Assembly: GCA_017434685.1 (NCBI GenBank)
Contig: JAFREV010000202.1
Span: forward strand, 1-22,259
DNA: 22,259 nt
Source: Mogibacterium sp.
Lineage (GTDB): Bacteria > Bacillota > Clostridia > Peptostreptococcales > Anaerovoracaceae
Direction: 5' to 3'
Below are positions 7,378-14,664 of this stretch, piece by piece. Both the position numbers and the translations under genes were made by a program. The notes beneath the pieces were generated by a model. The model did not search any database and was not told the DNA's origin. It worked only from the letters and a program-made list of their open reading frames with translations. Positions within the stretch are counted from its first letter, which is position 1, and each line of letters starts with the position of its first letter.

Positions 7378-8034
7378 TTACTTATTTATTACAAGTAGTA
7401 CGTGATCTTTTATGGAATCATAGCCGGAATCGGCAGGAACGGCGCGGTCAAAAGCAGCGCCGAGTTTGGCAACGGTAGGGGAGGCGGCTTCAATTTCATC
7501 GGCATAGTTCTCACCTTTGTAAGCTACGAACGTACCGCCTTTGCGGACGAATGGAAGGCACCAAGAGGAAAGGGTGGTCAGATTTGCGACAGCTCTGGAG
7601 ACGCATAGATCAAAGCTCTCATGCATCTCCTGCCTGTTAGCTTCCTCTGCTCTTGCGTGAACCGTCATAAGATTGTTTATACCCAAAGTCTCTGCGAATT
7701 CATCTATTACTCTGAGTCTTTTTCGAGTCGAATCAAGAAGCACGAAATATTTCTCCGGGCATGCAATTGCAAGGAGTGCGCCCGGAAAGCCTGCTCCTGT
7801 TCCTACATCAATAATATTCTGTGCATCCCAAAATTCCGGGAGTTCAGATATGGAAAGGGAATCCGCCAGGTGTTTTATGACAGCTTCGTCTCTGTCCCTG
7901 ATAGCAGTCAGGTTGATGTGCTCATTTCTTTCGAGAGCCATATCAATATAGGAGAGGAGTTTGTCTGCCGTCTCCGAACCTCTGGTCCGTCTGAGTTCCT
8001 CTATATAATTGTGTGCTTCTTCTCTTACTGTCAT
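7378..8034 (-). CDS. rsmG: 16S rRNA (guanine-N7) methyltransferase RsmG
   Basis: Encodes 218 aa. RsmG/GidB uses S-adenosylmethionine to methylate N7 of G527 (E. coli numbering) in 16S rRNA; its loss gives low-level streptomycin resistance in several bacteria. Seen: NLTAIRD at 41-47, the SAM-binding motif I DVGTGAGFPG near 76-85, VLLDSTRKR as motif II, DLCVSRAVA, and the late KGGTFVAYKG strand. It is slightly shorter than B. subtilis RsmG (about 239 aa) but all core motifs are present. Its ATG overlaps the mnmG stop as ATGA, so translation is probably coupled. The mnmG-rsmG-parA-parB order is typical of Firmicutes near the origin. Confidence 0.95.
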   Translation of the reverse strand: MTVREEAHNYIEELRRTRGSETADKLLSYIDMALERNEHINLTAIRDRDEAVIKHLADSLSISELPEFWDAQNIIDVGTGAGFPGALLAIACPEKYFVLLDSTRKRLRVIDEFAETLGINNLMTVHARAEEANRQEMHESFDLCVSRAVANLTTLSSWCLPFVRKGGTFVAYKGENYADEIEAASPTVAKLGAAFDRAVPADSGYDSIKDHVLLVINK

Positions 8035-9923
8035 TCTTTTTCTTCTCTTCTCATCTTCTCCAAAAATACGAGCAACACGTTGATATCAGCGGGGGAGACT
8101 CCTGAAATTCGGCTGGCCTGTCCGACCGTGCGCGGTCTGATTTCGCTGAGTTTCTGCCTGGCTTCAAGCCTCAGTCCTCCGATTGAGTTGTAGTCCAGCC
8201 CCTCACTCAAACATTTGTTCTCTAAATTCTGGAGCTTCTCAACTTCGTTAATCTGCTTCTTAATGTACCCATCGTATTTAAGTATGACCTCGACCTCAAT
8301 CTTTTCATTGAGTCCGAGCTCCGGTCTGTCGTCATCTATTTCGGCAAGAGCCTCATAGCTCACGCCCGGTCTTGCGAGCATCTCTGCGAATGTCTGATTT
8401 GATGCTGTCTCTGCCTGAGGTTCTCCACATCTTTCGAGAAAAGCTCTGAACGTTGAAATATCAATGCGTTTACTCCTCAGGCGTTCTACCTCCGCGTCAA
8501 CTTTATCCTTCTTTTTGCAGTACCTCTCATAGCGCTCATCCGTGACCAATCCGTACTCTCTTCCTATCTCCGTGAGCCTTCTGTCGGCATTGTCCTGGCG
8601 GAGGAGCAGGCGGTACTCAGCCCTCGATGTCATTATTCTGTACGGCTCGTTCGTGCCCTTGGTCACCAGATCATCTATCAGGACTCCGATGTATGCCTGA
8701 TCGCGGCGAAGCACGAAAGGGGACTTGCCCTTAATTTTGCAAACTGCATTGATTCCTGCGATGAGTCCCTGGGCTGCGGCCTCTTCATAACCCGAGCTTC
8801 CGTTGAACTGTCCTGCGCAGAAAAGACCCGGAACCTCTTTGTTTTCAAGGCTCGCCTTAAGTGACATCGGATCTATGCAGTCGTATTCTATGGCATAAGC
8901 GGGCTTAACTATCTCCGCATTCTCGAGTCCGGGTATCGTGGAATAAAACGCCTTCTGCACGTCGCGAGGCAAACTCGAACTCATACCCTGTATATACATA
9001 AGATCAGTATCCAGACCCTCGGGTTCCACGAAGAGTTGGTGGCGCTTCCTGTCCCTGAATCTCGAGACTTTATCTTCTATGGAAGGGCAGTAGCGCGGCC
9101 CGACCCCTACGATGTTGCCCGAGTACATCGCGGACTTTTCTATATTATCCATGATTATCCTGTGCGTATCCTCATTCGTATATGAGAGCCAGCAGGAAAT
9201 CTGGTCCATTTCATATTCTTTATCTTCGTTGAGGAAGCTGAACGGAACGATTCTTTCATCTCCCGTCTGTTCCTTCATCGCTTCGTAGTTAAGGCTTTCG
9301 GCAGTCATTCTGGCCGGGGTGCCCGTCTTAAAGCGTCTCATCGGAAATCCCTTGGCTCTGAGATTCTCCGCAAGAGTCGTAGCAGGGGAGAGGCCGTCCG
9401 GTCCCGACTCCTTTACTTCGTCTCCTATGAATATTCTTCCTGCGAGGAAAGTTCCCGTGCAAACGATGACGGCCTTGCTGTTGTATTCTGTCCCGTCGGA
9501 TGTCAGAACTCCGCATACCGTGCCTTCGCCATCGGTCAAAACATCAACAACCTCTGTTTCAATCAGTTCGAGATTATGCTGACTTCTCAAGGTTTTGAGC
9601 ATCTCATCGTGATAACGGTGTTTGTCTGCCTGCGCTCTCAGGGAATGCACAGCCGGTCCCTTCGAGGTGTTGAGCATCTTGGACTGTATGAAAGTCTTGT
9701 CTATGTTAACGCCCATCTCTCCGCCGAGAGCATCGACCTCTCGCACCAAATGGCCTTTACCCGTGCCTCCGATGGACGGATTGCAGGGCATCATGGCGAC
9801 TGATTCGAGATCAGTGCAAAAAACGGCCGTCTTCATACCGAGTCTGGCCGCAGCAAGACCGGCCTCGCATCCCGCGTGACCGGCTCCGATAACAACGATT
9901 TCAAAAGCACTATTATTTGTCAT
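8031..9923 (-). CDS. mnmG: tRNA uridine-5-carboxymethylaminomethyl modification enzyme MnmG (GidA)
   Basis: Encodes 630 aa, matching the usual 620-630 aa. With MnmE it installs the (carboxymethyl)aminomethyl group on wobble U34 of certain tRNAs, using FAD and methylene-tetrahydrofolate. Seen: FAD-binding GAGHAG at 13-18, the GidA signature around MPCNPSIGGTGKGH, the second family signature GPRYCPSIEDKV, NGSSGYEEAAAQG, and the helical C-terminal domain ending in a short Glu/Arg-rich tail. The ATG at 9923 is the only sensible start: an in-frame stop lies two codons upstream. I see no clear Shine-Dalgarno, only an AT-rich run, although its 52-nt gap to mnmE leaves room for one. Confidence 0.97.
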   Translation of the reverse strand: MTNNSAFEIVVIGAGHAGCEAGLAAARLGMKTAVFCTDLESVAMMPCNPSIGGTGKGHLVREVDALGGEMGVNIDKTFIQSKMLNTSKGPAVHSLRAQADKHRYHDEMLKTLRSQHNLELIETEVVDVLTDGEGTVCGVLTSDGTEYNSKAVIVCTGTFLAGRIFIGDEVKESGPDGLSPATTLAENLRAKGFPMRRFKTGTPARMTAESLNYEAMKEQTGDERIVPFSFLNEDKEYEMDQISCWLSYTNEDTHRIIMDNIEKSAMYSGNIVGVGPRYCPSIEDKVSRFRDRKRHQLFVEPEGLDTDLMYIQGMSSSLPRDVQKAFYSTIPGLENAEIVKPAYAIEYDCIDPMSLKASLENKEVPGLFCAGQFNGSSGYEEAAAQGLIAGINAVCKIKGKSPFVLRRDQAYIGVLIDDLVTKGTNEPYRIMTSRAEYRLLLRQDNADRRLTEIGREYGLVTDERYERYCKKKDKVDAEVERLRSKRIDISTFRAFLERCGEPQAETASNQTFAEMLARPGVSYEALAEIDDDRPELGLNEKIEVEVILKYDGYIKKQINEVEKLQNLENKCLSEGLDYNSIGGLRLEARQKLSEIRPRTVGQASRISGVSPADINVLLVFLEKMRREEKE

Positions 9924-9975
9924 ATGTCAATCTAAAACTACTCGAAGTATTTTTGTTCACAGCGAGGCGGCATAA

Positions 9976-11388
9976 TCATTTGCCGAGGCAGAATCTTGAG
10001 AAAACGGTGTTGAGGATTTCGTCTCCGACCTCTTCTCCGATTATCTTGCCCAGTGAATCATATGCGTAGTGTGCTGACAGTTCCGCAACCTCGAGAGGCT
10101 CTCCGTTTTGAAGCATATTTATAGCTTCGTCGAGATTCATTACTGCATTTTTCAGCATGCGCACATGTCTCTCGTTTGTGATGATGTTCATCTCCGAAGG
10201 CTTTATATTGCCGAGTTCGAAGATTTCTCCTATCTCTTCGGATATCCTGCGGGCAGCTTCTGCAGCGCCTTTTCCGACGAGGGATGTTTTAATTATCCTC
10301 GCATCCGGCAGTTTCTCTCTTACGGTCTCTTCGCTGATGGAGGAGCCGAGATCCTCCTTGTTGATGAGAACGAGCATACGCTCCTGACTCATTTGCTCCA
10401 CATAGTTGAGGACCATATTATCCTCTTCATCGAGTTCGCGGCTTCCGTCAAGCACCAGCAAGACCATATCCGCCGAGGCTATGGCCTGAGTCGTGCGCTC
10501 AACACCTATCTTCTCAACCTTATCTCCGGTCTCTCTGATACCGGCGGTATCGACGAGCACGATAGGAACTCCTCCGAGTGATGCACTCTCCTCAACAGTA
10601 TCTCTCGTGGTGCCCGGCACGTCTGTTACGATGACTCTGCCTTCGCCGAGAATCGCATTCATGAGTGAACTTTTGCCTGCATTCGGCTTGCCTACAATGA
10701 CAAGTTTAACACCTTCTCTGGCAATCCTGCCGATGTCTGCTGTATCGAGGAGATCCTCGACGTCGGATAAGACCCATCTGAGTTTATTGACGAGTTCGCT
10801 GTTTGCTCCCTCATCGTCGAATTCATAATCCTCATCGGGATAGTCTATGCCGACAGCCATTTCAGCAAGTATATCCATTAGCGATTCTCTTATTTCCTTG
10901 ACCGTCTCACTGAGCCTGCCTTCGTGCTGTGCCTCAGCAATTCCGAGGGAAAGATCGCTTTTAGCCTGTATGATATCTATAACGGCCTCTGCCTGAGAGA
11001 GGTCCATCTTGCCGTTGAGGAATGCAAGTTTTGTGAATTCTCCCGGCTCAGCCATGCGGATATTTCCGATGCCTGTATCGAGCACGGCCTCGAGGATTTT
11101 CTTAAGTGAAACCACGCTGCCGTGGGCCTGAATCTCGAGCATGTCCTCTCCGGTATATGAAGCAGGTGCCTTCATATATGCAAAGAGTGCCTGATCGATG
11201 GTTTCGCTCAGGGGATTGCCGCTGTCTCTGACTGCGCCCGCCAGGTACATATGTCTCGGCTCTATGTCCTCCGGGGATTTCTCCATGACCTTTCTCATGA
11301 TGTCCAAGCTACCCGGACCGCTGACTCTTACTATTCCGATTCCTGCTTCTCCCGGCGCCGTTGAAATCGCCGCGATTGTATCTGCCAT
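9976..11388 (-). CDS. mnmE: tRNA modification GTPase MnmE (TrmE)
   Basis: Encodes 470 aa from the ATG at 11388. Partner of MnmG in U34 modification. The N-terminal tetrahydrofolate-binding domain begins DTIAAISTAPGEAGIGIVR. The G domain sits inside the helical domain: GKPNAGKSS at about 233-241, PGTTRD, DTAG at about 280-283, and NKED. The C-terminus ends FCLGK, with the conserved cysteine at 467. I chose 11388 because AAGGTGG lies 6-7 nt upstream. A TTG at 11409 gives a 477-aa form but has no ribosome site and adds residues the family lacks. In many Firmicutes mnmE follows rnpA-yidC-jag; here its upstream neighbour is the toxin cassette and the deo operon. Confidence 0.96.
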   Translation of the reverse strand: MADTIAAISTAPGEAGIGIVRVSGPGSLDIMRKVMEKSPEDIEPRHMYLAGAVRDSGNPLSETIDQALFAYMKAPASYTGEDMLEIQAHGSVVSLKKILEAVLDTGIGNIRMAEPGEFTKLAFLNGKMDLSQAEAVIDIIQAKSDLSLGIAEAQHEGRLSETVKEIRESLMDILAEMAVGIDYPDEDYEFDDEGANSELVNKLRWVLSDVEDLLDTADIGRIAREGVKLVIVGKPNAGKSSLMNAILGEGRVIVTDVPGTTRDTVEESASLGGVPIVLVDTAGIRETGDKVEKIGVERTTQAIASADMVLLVLDGSRELDEEDNMVLNYVEQMSQERMLVLINKEDLGSSISEETVREKLPDARIIKTSLVGKGAAEAARRISEEIGEIFELGNIKPSEMNIITNERHVRMLKNAVMNLDEAINMLQNGEPLEVAELSAHYAYDSLGKIIGEEVGDEILNTVFSRFCLGK

Positions 11389-11543
11389 TATTACCACCTT
11401 TTTCGCCAAACAATAATATAAACAGTATATACAAAAGCTTCGAAATTCAAAACCTCCTCTTTCCTATAAATCTATATTTTAGCGATTTTTACAAAATTTT
11501 GCGGACTAATTCTTCTTTATTTCTGTCTCTGTTGTTGTAATAA
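11389..11543. other. AT-rich gap upstream of mnmE
   Basis: Very AT-rich. It must hold any local mnmE promoter on the minus strand; I see only weak candidates (TAAAAT-like words) without a matched -35. On the minus strand AGAGGAGG at 11453-11460 is a strong ribosome-site-like word far from the mnmE start; see rejected items. No gene is supported. Confidence 0.4.
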
Positions 11544-11549
11544 TATAAT
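11544..11549 (+). promoter_or_regulatory. -10 box of the putative toxin promoter
   Basis: Perfect TATAAT, 80 nt upstream of the mini-ORF start, which would place the RNA start near 11555-11557. The bases 17 nt upstream (TTCTGT) are a poor -35, so the promoter call rests on the -10 and on position. Confidence 0.5.
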
Positions 11550-11575
11550 TGGTGCTACCATAGCGGTAGGCGGTT

Positions 11576-11625
11576 AGCCCTCATTGGAGGGTTCAATCCC
11601 TCCAATCTTAGGAAAGGAGGTGATT
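11576..11625 (+). promoter_or_regulatory. Chain of mutually exclusive hairpins ending on the ribosome binding site
   Basis: Four segments pair alternately. A (AGCCCTC, 11576-11582) can pair with B (GAGGGTT, 11587-11593). An extended B (ATTGGAGGG, 11583-11591) pairs perfectly over 9 bp with C (CCCTCCAAT, 11598-11606). C shifted to AATCCCTCC (11595-11603) pairs with D (GGAGGTGATT, 11616-11625) with one bulged base. D is the Shine-Dalgarno. C-D would hide it, B-C would free it, A-B would favour hiding. A also has the 3' partner at 11750. This is structure by inspection; energies were not computed. Confidence 0.6.
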
Positions 11626-11628
11626 GCC

Positions 11629-11709
11629 ATGAGTATATTTGAAGCAATCTATCTTGGAATGACCTTCGGGTTGCTCCTGTTAGCATTACTCTCATATATA
11701 AAGAAGTAG
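11629..11709 (+). CDS. Small hydrophobic peptide, putative holin-like (Hol-Tox) type I toxin
   Basis: A 26-aa ORF beginning MSIFEAIYLGMTFG and ending LLSYIKK: short polar start, one membrane-spanning stretch of about 16-18 hydrophobic residues, and a two-lysine tail. This matches the pattern of the Firmicutes putative holin-like toxin family, whose members typically start M-[ST]-x-[FY]-EA and end in basic residues. AAAGGAGGTGATT upstream is a near-full complement of the 16S rRNA 3' end, with about 7 nt between GGAGG and the ATG. Such strength for a tiny ORF, the surrounding RNA structure and an opposing promoter-like element fit a membrane-depolarising toxin silenced by an antisense RNA. Related toxins act by inserting in the cell membrane. 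It could instead be a regulatory peptide. Identity by family resemblance only. Confidence 0.72.
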   Translation: MSIFEAIYLGMTFGLLLLALLSYIKK

Positions 11710-11734
11710 CCGCCCCCTGATGAACGGCTACTTC
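11703..11734 (+). terminator. Perfect 10-bp hairpin over the toxin stop codon
   Basis: GAAGTAGCCG (11703-11712) and CGGCTACTTC (11725-11734) form a perfect 10-bp stem with a 12-nt loop; the stem includes the TAG stop. No T-tract follows, so it is more likely an RNA-stability or antisense-contact element than a terminator. Confidence 0.5.
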
Positions 11735-11752
11735 ATGTAACTAATCGTTAGG

Positions 11753-11779
11753 GCTGACCGTCTGTCGGTAGCACCTTTT
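11753..11779 (+). terminator. Probable terminator of the toxin transcript
   Basis: GCTGACCG (11753-11760), loop TCTGT, CGGTAGC (11766-11772) form a stem with one bulged G, followed by ACCTTTTG. The same bases belong to the 3' arm of the long-range repeat, so termination and 5'-3' pairing would compete. Confidence 0.5.
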
Positions 11780-11787
11780 GTGTGTAT

Positions 11788-11816
11788 AGGCTACCATATG
11801 CTCCCGCCCATGTCAA
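11788..11816 (-). promoter_or_regulatory. Candidate promoter of a cis-antisense antitoxin RNA
   Basis: On the minus strand, a perfect TTGACA (11811-11816), 17 nt, then TAGCCT (11788-11793), a weak -10 that keeps the key T, A and final T. It points at the toxin 3' end, so its RNA would be complementary to the toxin mRNA. I see no clear terminator for it. Confidence 0.4.
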
Positions 11817-11821
11817 ACGCT

Positions 11822-11867
11822 TTGAATAGTATCTCGCAAGTGGTAAAATAGTTTCGTACATTATAAT
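11822..11867 (+). promoter_or_regulatory. Probable promoter region of the deoC operon
   Basis: TTGAAT (11822-11827), 16 nt, TAAAAT (11844-11849) is a reasonable sigma-A-type pair. A second, perfect TATAAT (11862-11867) has no good -35. Either would give a leader of roughly 45-65 nt before deoC. Confidence 0.45.
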
Positions 11868-11881
11868 AATCATGAAAGATT

Positions 11882-11900
11882 CTTTCCGTAAACCGGAAAG
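11882..11900 (+). promoter_or_regulatory. Hairpin/inverted repeat in the deoC leader
   Basis: CTTTCCG, loop TAAAC, CGGAAAG: a perfect 7-bp stem 18 nt before the deoC start. It could be a regulator-binding palindrome (deo operons are commonly controlled by DeoR- or CytR-type repressors) or an mRNA 5' stabiliser. No regulator gene is present in the window. Confidence 0.4.
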
Positions 11901-11918
11901 TGGAAGCGAGGAAACACA

Positions 11919-12587
11919 ATGGATGTAAAAAAGATATTGGGATATGTTGATCACACTCTGCTGGCACCTGCTGCCACATGGGAGGAGATCAAACAGGTAA
12001 TTGATGACGGTATTAAATACGAGACCGCGACGGTCTGCATCCCGCCGTCATATGTCGCACAAGCCAGGGAGTATGCCGGATCGAAAGTCAGAATCTGTGC
12101 GGTCATCGGTTTCCCTCATGGCTATAACACAACTGCAACCAAGGCCTTTGAGACCAGCGACGCCTTGGATAACGGAGCAGATGAGATCGATATGGTCATC
12201 AACATCGGCTGGGTCAAGGACAAGAGATGGGACGATATTGAAAACGAAATCAGAACTCTCAAGGAAATCTGTGGAGACAACATCCTCAAAGTCATCATCG
12301 AGACCTGCATGCTGACAGAAGAGGAAAAACTCAAAATGTGCGAGATCGTCACATTTGCCGGGGCTGACTTCATCAAAACTTCGACCGGATTCGGCGGGGG
12401 CGGTGCGACATTCGAAGATGTCGAGCTTATGGTCAATAACGTAGGAGAAGGCGTAAAGGTCAAGGCCTCCGGCGGAATTTCCGGTCTCGAGGATGCGGAT
12501 AAATATGTGGAGATCGGCGCGAGGAGACTCGGAACGAGCCGTATTGTCAAGGCGGTCAAAGGACTTGAGTCAGACGGCGAATATTAA
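11919..12587 (+). CDS. deoC: Deoxyribose-phosphate aldolase
   Basis: Encodes 222 aa, normal for the class I aldolase that splits 2-deoxyribose-5-phosphate into glyceraldehyde-3-phosphate and acetaldehyde in the cytosol. Seen: DHTLLAP at 11-17, ADEIDMVIN with the proton-relay aspartate at 91, KVIIETCMLT at 124-133, FIKTSTGFGGGGAT with the Schiff-base lysine at 153, and VKASGGI with the second active-site lysine at 182. GAGG lies about 7 nt before the ATG. First gene of deoC-udp-deoB, with a 50-nt gap to udp. The three enzymes form a continuous (deoxy)nucleoside catabolic path. Confidence 0.97.
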   Translation: MDVKKILGYVDHTLLAPAATWEEIKQVIDDGIKYETATVCIPPSYVAQAREYAGSKVRICAVIGFPHGYNTTATKAFETSDALDNGADEIDMVINIGWVKDKRWDDIENEIRTLKEICGDNILKVIIETCMLTEEEKLKMCEIVTFAGADFIKTSTGFGGGGATFEDVELMVNNVGEGVKVKASGGISGLEDADKYVEIGARRLGTSRIVKAVKGLESDGEY

Positions 12588-12637
12588 TCTCGGGATATCG
12601 ATAGCACAAATCAGTTGGAAATGAAGAGGAGACAGAA

Positions 12638-13420
12638 ATGGTAGATTATACAGAAGGCGGCGGCTATCAGTACCACGTGGGCCTGAGGCCGGGAGATGTA
12701 GGAGAATATGTAATCCTGCCGGGAGACCCTCACAGGGTTCCGAAGATTGCGGCATATTTCGATAACGCAGAGAAAGTCGCAGACAGTCGTGAGTATGTCA
12801 CATACACAGGCTACCTAGACGGAGTAAAAGTAAGTTGTACCTCGACAGGCGTGGGCGGACCGTCGGCGTCAATTGCCCTTGAAGAGCTCGTAAACGTAGG
12901 TGCGAACACATTTATCAGAGTCGGTACCTGCGGTGGCATGGACATCGATGTCAAAGGCGGAGATATTGTAATTGCAACGGGCGCAGTTCGTATGGACGGT
13001 ACTTCCAAGGAGTACGCTCCTATAGAGTATCCGGCTGTTGCGGATGTAACCGTAGCATCTGCTCTGGTAAGAGCCGCTCAGCAGATGGGCGTAACTTATC
13101 ATCAGGGCGTCGTACAGTGCAAGGATGCTTTCTACGGACAGCACATGCCTGAGGCTCTGCCAAACAGCTACGAACTCCTGAACAAGTGGGAAGCCTGGCT
13201 GAGACTGGGCTGCAAGGCTTCCGAGATGGAATCCGCCACACTGTTTATAGTCGGCGCTTACCGCAGGGTGCGCGTAGGCTCGGTATTCCTGACTGTTGCC
13301 AACCAGGAAAGAGAGAAGGCAGGCCTTCCGAATCCTCAGGAGCACGACACCGACCTGGCCATTCGAGTAGCGATAGAGGCAATCAGAAAAATGATAAAAC
13401 ATGAGAAAAAAGGACTTTAA
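12638..13420 (+). CDS. udp: Uridine phosphorylase (NP-I family)
   Basis: Encodes 260 aa, close to E. coli Udp (253 aa). It phosphorolyses uridine (and often deoxyuridine) to uracil plus (deoxy)ribose-1-phosphate. Seen: VILPGDPHRV at about 25-34, phosphate-site STGVGGPSASIA at 69-80, FIRVGTCGG near 92-100, VRMDGTS, FYGQHMPE near 165-172, and the ribose-contacting EMESAT at 196-201. The glutamine of GQ matches E. coli Gln166, which reads uracil; by hand alignment the E. coli Arg168 position looks like Met, as I recall for other Firmicutes Udp proteins. GAGGAG precedes the ATG. It sits 24 nt before deoB, which would use its product. Purine-specific phosphorylase is less likely given the overall Udp match. 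Confidence 0.9.
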   Translation: MVDYTEGGGYQYHVGLRPGDVGEYVILPGDPHRVPKIAAYFDNAEKVADSREYVTYTGYLDGVKVSCTSTGVGGPSASIALEELVNVGANTFIRVGTCGGMDIDVKGGDIVIATGAVRMDGTSKEYAPIEYPAVADVTVASALVRAAQQMGVTYHQGVVQCKDAFYGQHMPEALPNSYELLNKWEAWLRLGCKASEMESATLFIVGAYRRVRVGSVFLTVANQEREKAGLPNPQEHDTDLAIRVAIEAIRKMIKHEKKGL

Positions 13421-13444
13421 TAGTTTAATTCGCAAGGAGTTAAT

Positions 13445-14605
13445 ATGAAAAGAGTATTCTGGATAGTATTGGACAGCGTGGGGCTCGGCGGCGCGCCGGA
13501 CGCGGCGGATTTCGGTGATGCCGGGTCCGATACGCTCGGCAGCTGCTATAAGAGCGGTAAAATGAATGTGCCGAACCTCGAGAAACTTGGACTTGCAAAC
13601 ATAGACGGCACTTCATTTCGCGCGCCGAAGAGCGATGTAATCGGATGCTACTGCCGCATGCACGAAAAGTCCATGGGTAAAGACACGACAGTAGGGCACT
13701 GGGAGATGGCCGGTATGATTTCACCGAGACCTCTTCCTACATATCCTAACGGATTTCCTCAGGATGTCCTGGATAAACTCGAAGCCGCATGGGGACGCAA
13801 GATCATATGCAATCTCCCATACTCAGGCACCGAGGTAATCAAAGATTACGGAAAGGAACACGTTGAGACAGGCGCACTAATCGTATATACGAGTGCGGAC
13901 TCCGTTCTTCAGATTGCGGCTCACGAAGATGTTGTTCCTATCGAGGATCTGTATAAATACTGCAGACAGGCCCGCGAGATAATGCAGGGTGAGCACGGAG
14001 TGGGGCGTATAATCGCCAGACCTTTTGAGGGCGAGCATCCGTATCAGAGGACTGTAAGGCGTCATGACTTCAGCCTTCAGCCTCCGCGCGAGACAGTGCT
14101 CGACGCACTTAAGAGCGAGGGTTTCCTAAACATCGGAGTAGGAAAGATCTACGATATATTCGCAGGCAAGAGCGTGATGCTGAGTTATCCTAATAAAGGT
14201 AATACAGCGAATATGGAGCGCGTGCTCGATGTTGCAGATTCGGATTTCGAAGGTCTCTGCTACATCAACCTCGTGGATACGGATATGATCTATGGGCACA
14301 GGCGCGACGTGCCTGCATACACACAGGCTCTCTGCGACTTCGATGTGCAGCTCGGACAGCTGATGGAGAAATTAAGAGACGATGATATTCTGATCATCAC
14401 CGCAGACCACGGCTGCGATCCGGGATACACGGGCACAGACCACACGAGAGAGGACGTTCCTTGCCTGGTCTACGGTGCAAAACTCAAGAAGGATGTCAAT
14501 CTCGGAACCCGCGACACATTTGCCGATATGGGTGCGACCATCGCCGACTACTTCGGCATCGGCTACCGCGGCGACGGAGCCTCCTTCCTTTCTGAAATAG
14601 TTTAA
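13445..14605 (+). CDS. deoB: Phosphopentomutase
   Basis: Encodes 386 aa, normal for the alkaline-phosphatase-superfamily enzyme that interconverts (deoxy)ribose-1-phosphate and the 5-phosphate. Seen: VLDSVGLGGAPDA with metal-binding Asp10, GKDTTVGHWEMAG at 78-90 containing the phosphorylated threonine (81 or 82 by alignment), DTDMIYGHRRD, and the C-terminal metal motifs ITADHGCDPG and GTDHTRE. AAGGAG lies 5 nt before the ATG. It links Udp (upstream gene) to DeoC. The ORF ends just before a strong hairpin terminator, so it is the last gene of the operon. Confidence 0.97.
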   Translation: MKRVFWIVLDSVGLGGAPDAADFGDAGSDTLGSCYKSGKMNVPNLEKLGLANIDGTSFRAPKSDVIGCYCRMHEKSMGKDTTVGHWEMAGMISPRPLPTYPNGFPQDVLDKLEAAWGRKIICNLPYSGTEVIKDYGKEHVETGALIVYTSADSVLQIAAHEDVVPIEDLYKYCRQAREIMQGEHGVGRIIARPFEGEHPYQRTVRRHDFSLQPPRETVLDALKSEGFLNIGVGKIYDIFAGKSVMLSYPNKGNTANMERVLDVADSDFEGLCYINLVDTDMIYGHRRDVPAYTQALCDFDVQLGQLMEKLRDDDILIITADHGCDPGYTGTDHTREDVPCLVYGAKLKKDVNLGTRDTFADMGATIADYFGIGYRGDGASFLSEIV

Positions 14606-14616
14606 TATCTATGCAC

Positions 14617-14650
14617 AAAAATGCAGCCGCTCATCGAACGGCTGCTTTTG
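14617..14650. terminator. Bidirectional terminator between deoB and the transporter operon
   Basis: GCAGCCG (14623-14629), 9-nt loop, CGGCTGC (14639-14645), followed on the plus strand by TTTTG and flanked on the other side by CAAAAA, which reads as a T-tract on the minus strand. It can end both converging transcripts. Confidence 0.85.
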
Positions 14651-14664
14651 TATTGCTCTGAGTT

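Larger units (their letters stand above)
11551..11775. repeat. Long-range inverted repeat enclosing the mini-toxin gene
   Basis: GGTGCTACC (11551-11559) is matched by GGTAGCACC (11767-11775), 9 bp perfect. Just inside, CGGTTAGCCCT (11571-11581) matches AGGGCTGACCG (11750-11760), 11 bp with one G-U wobble. In RNA these arms would tie the 5' and 3' ends of the toxin transcript together, as in several type I toxin mRNAs. As DNA they could be terminal repeats, but I found no target duplication beside them. Confidence 0.7.

Noticed and set aside
11391..11450. A 19-codon TTG-started ORF on the minus strand with AGAGGAGG just upstream, ending at the mnmE ribosome site
   Set aside because: Only 2 nt separate the ribosome site from the TTG, there is no ATG, and no family match. 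A leader peptide cannot be excluded but is not supported.
11551..11610. tRNA-like look of the toxin leader (a GGTTCAATCC-type T-arm resemblance)
   Set aside because: No acceptor stem, D-arm or anticodon arm fits around it; the complementarity is better explained by the hairpin chain before the toxin.
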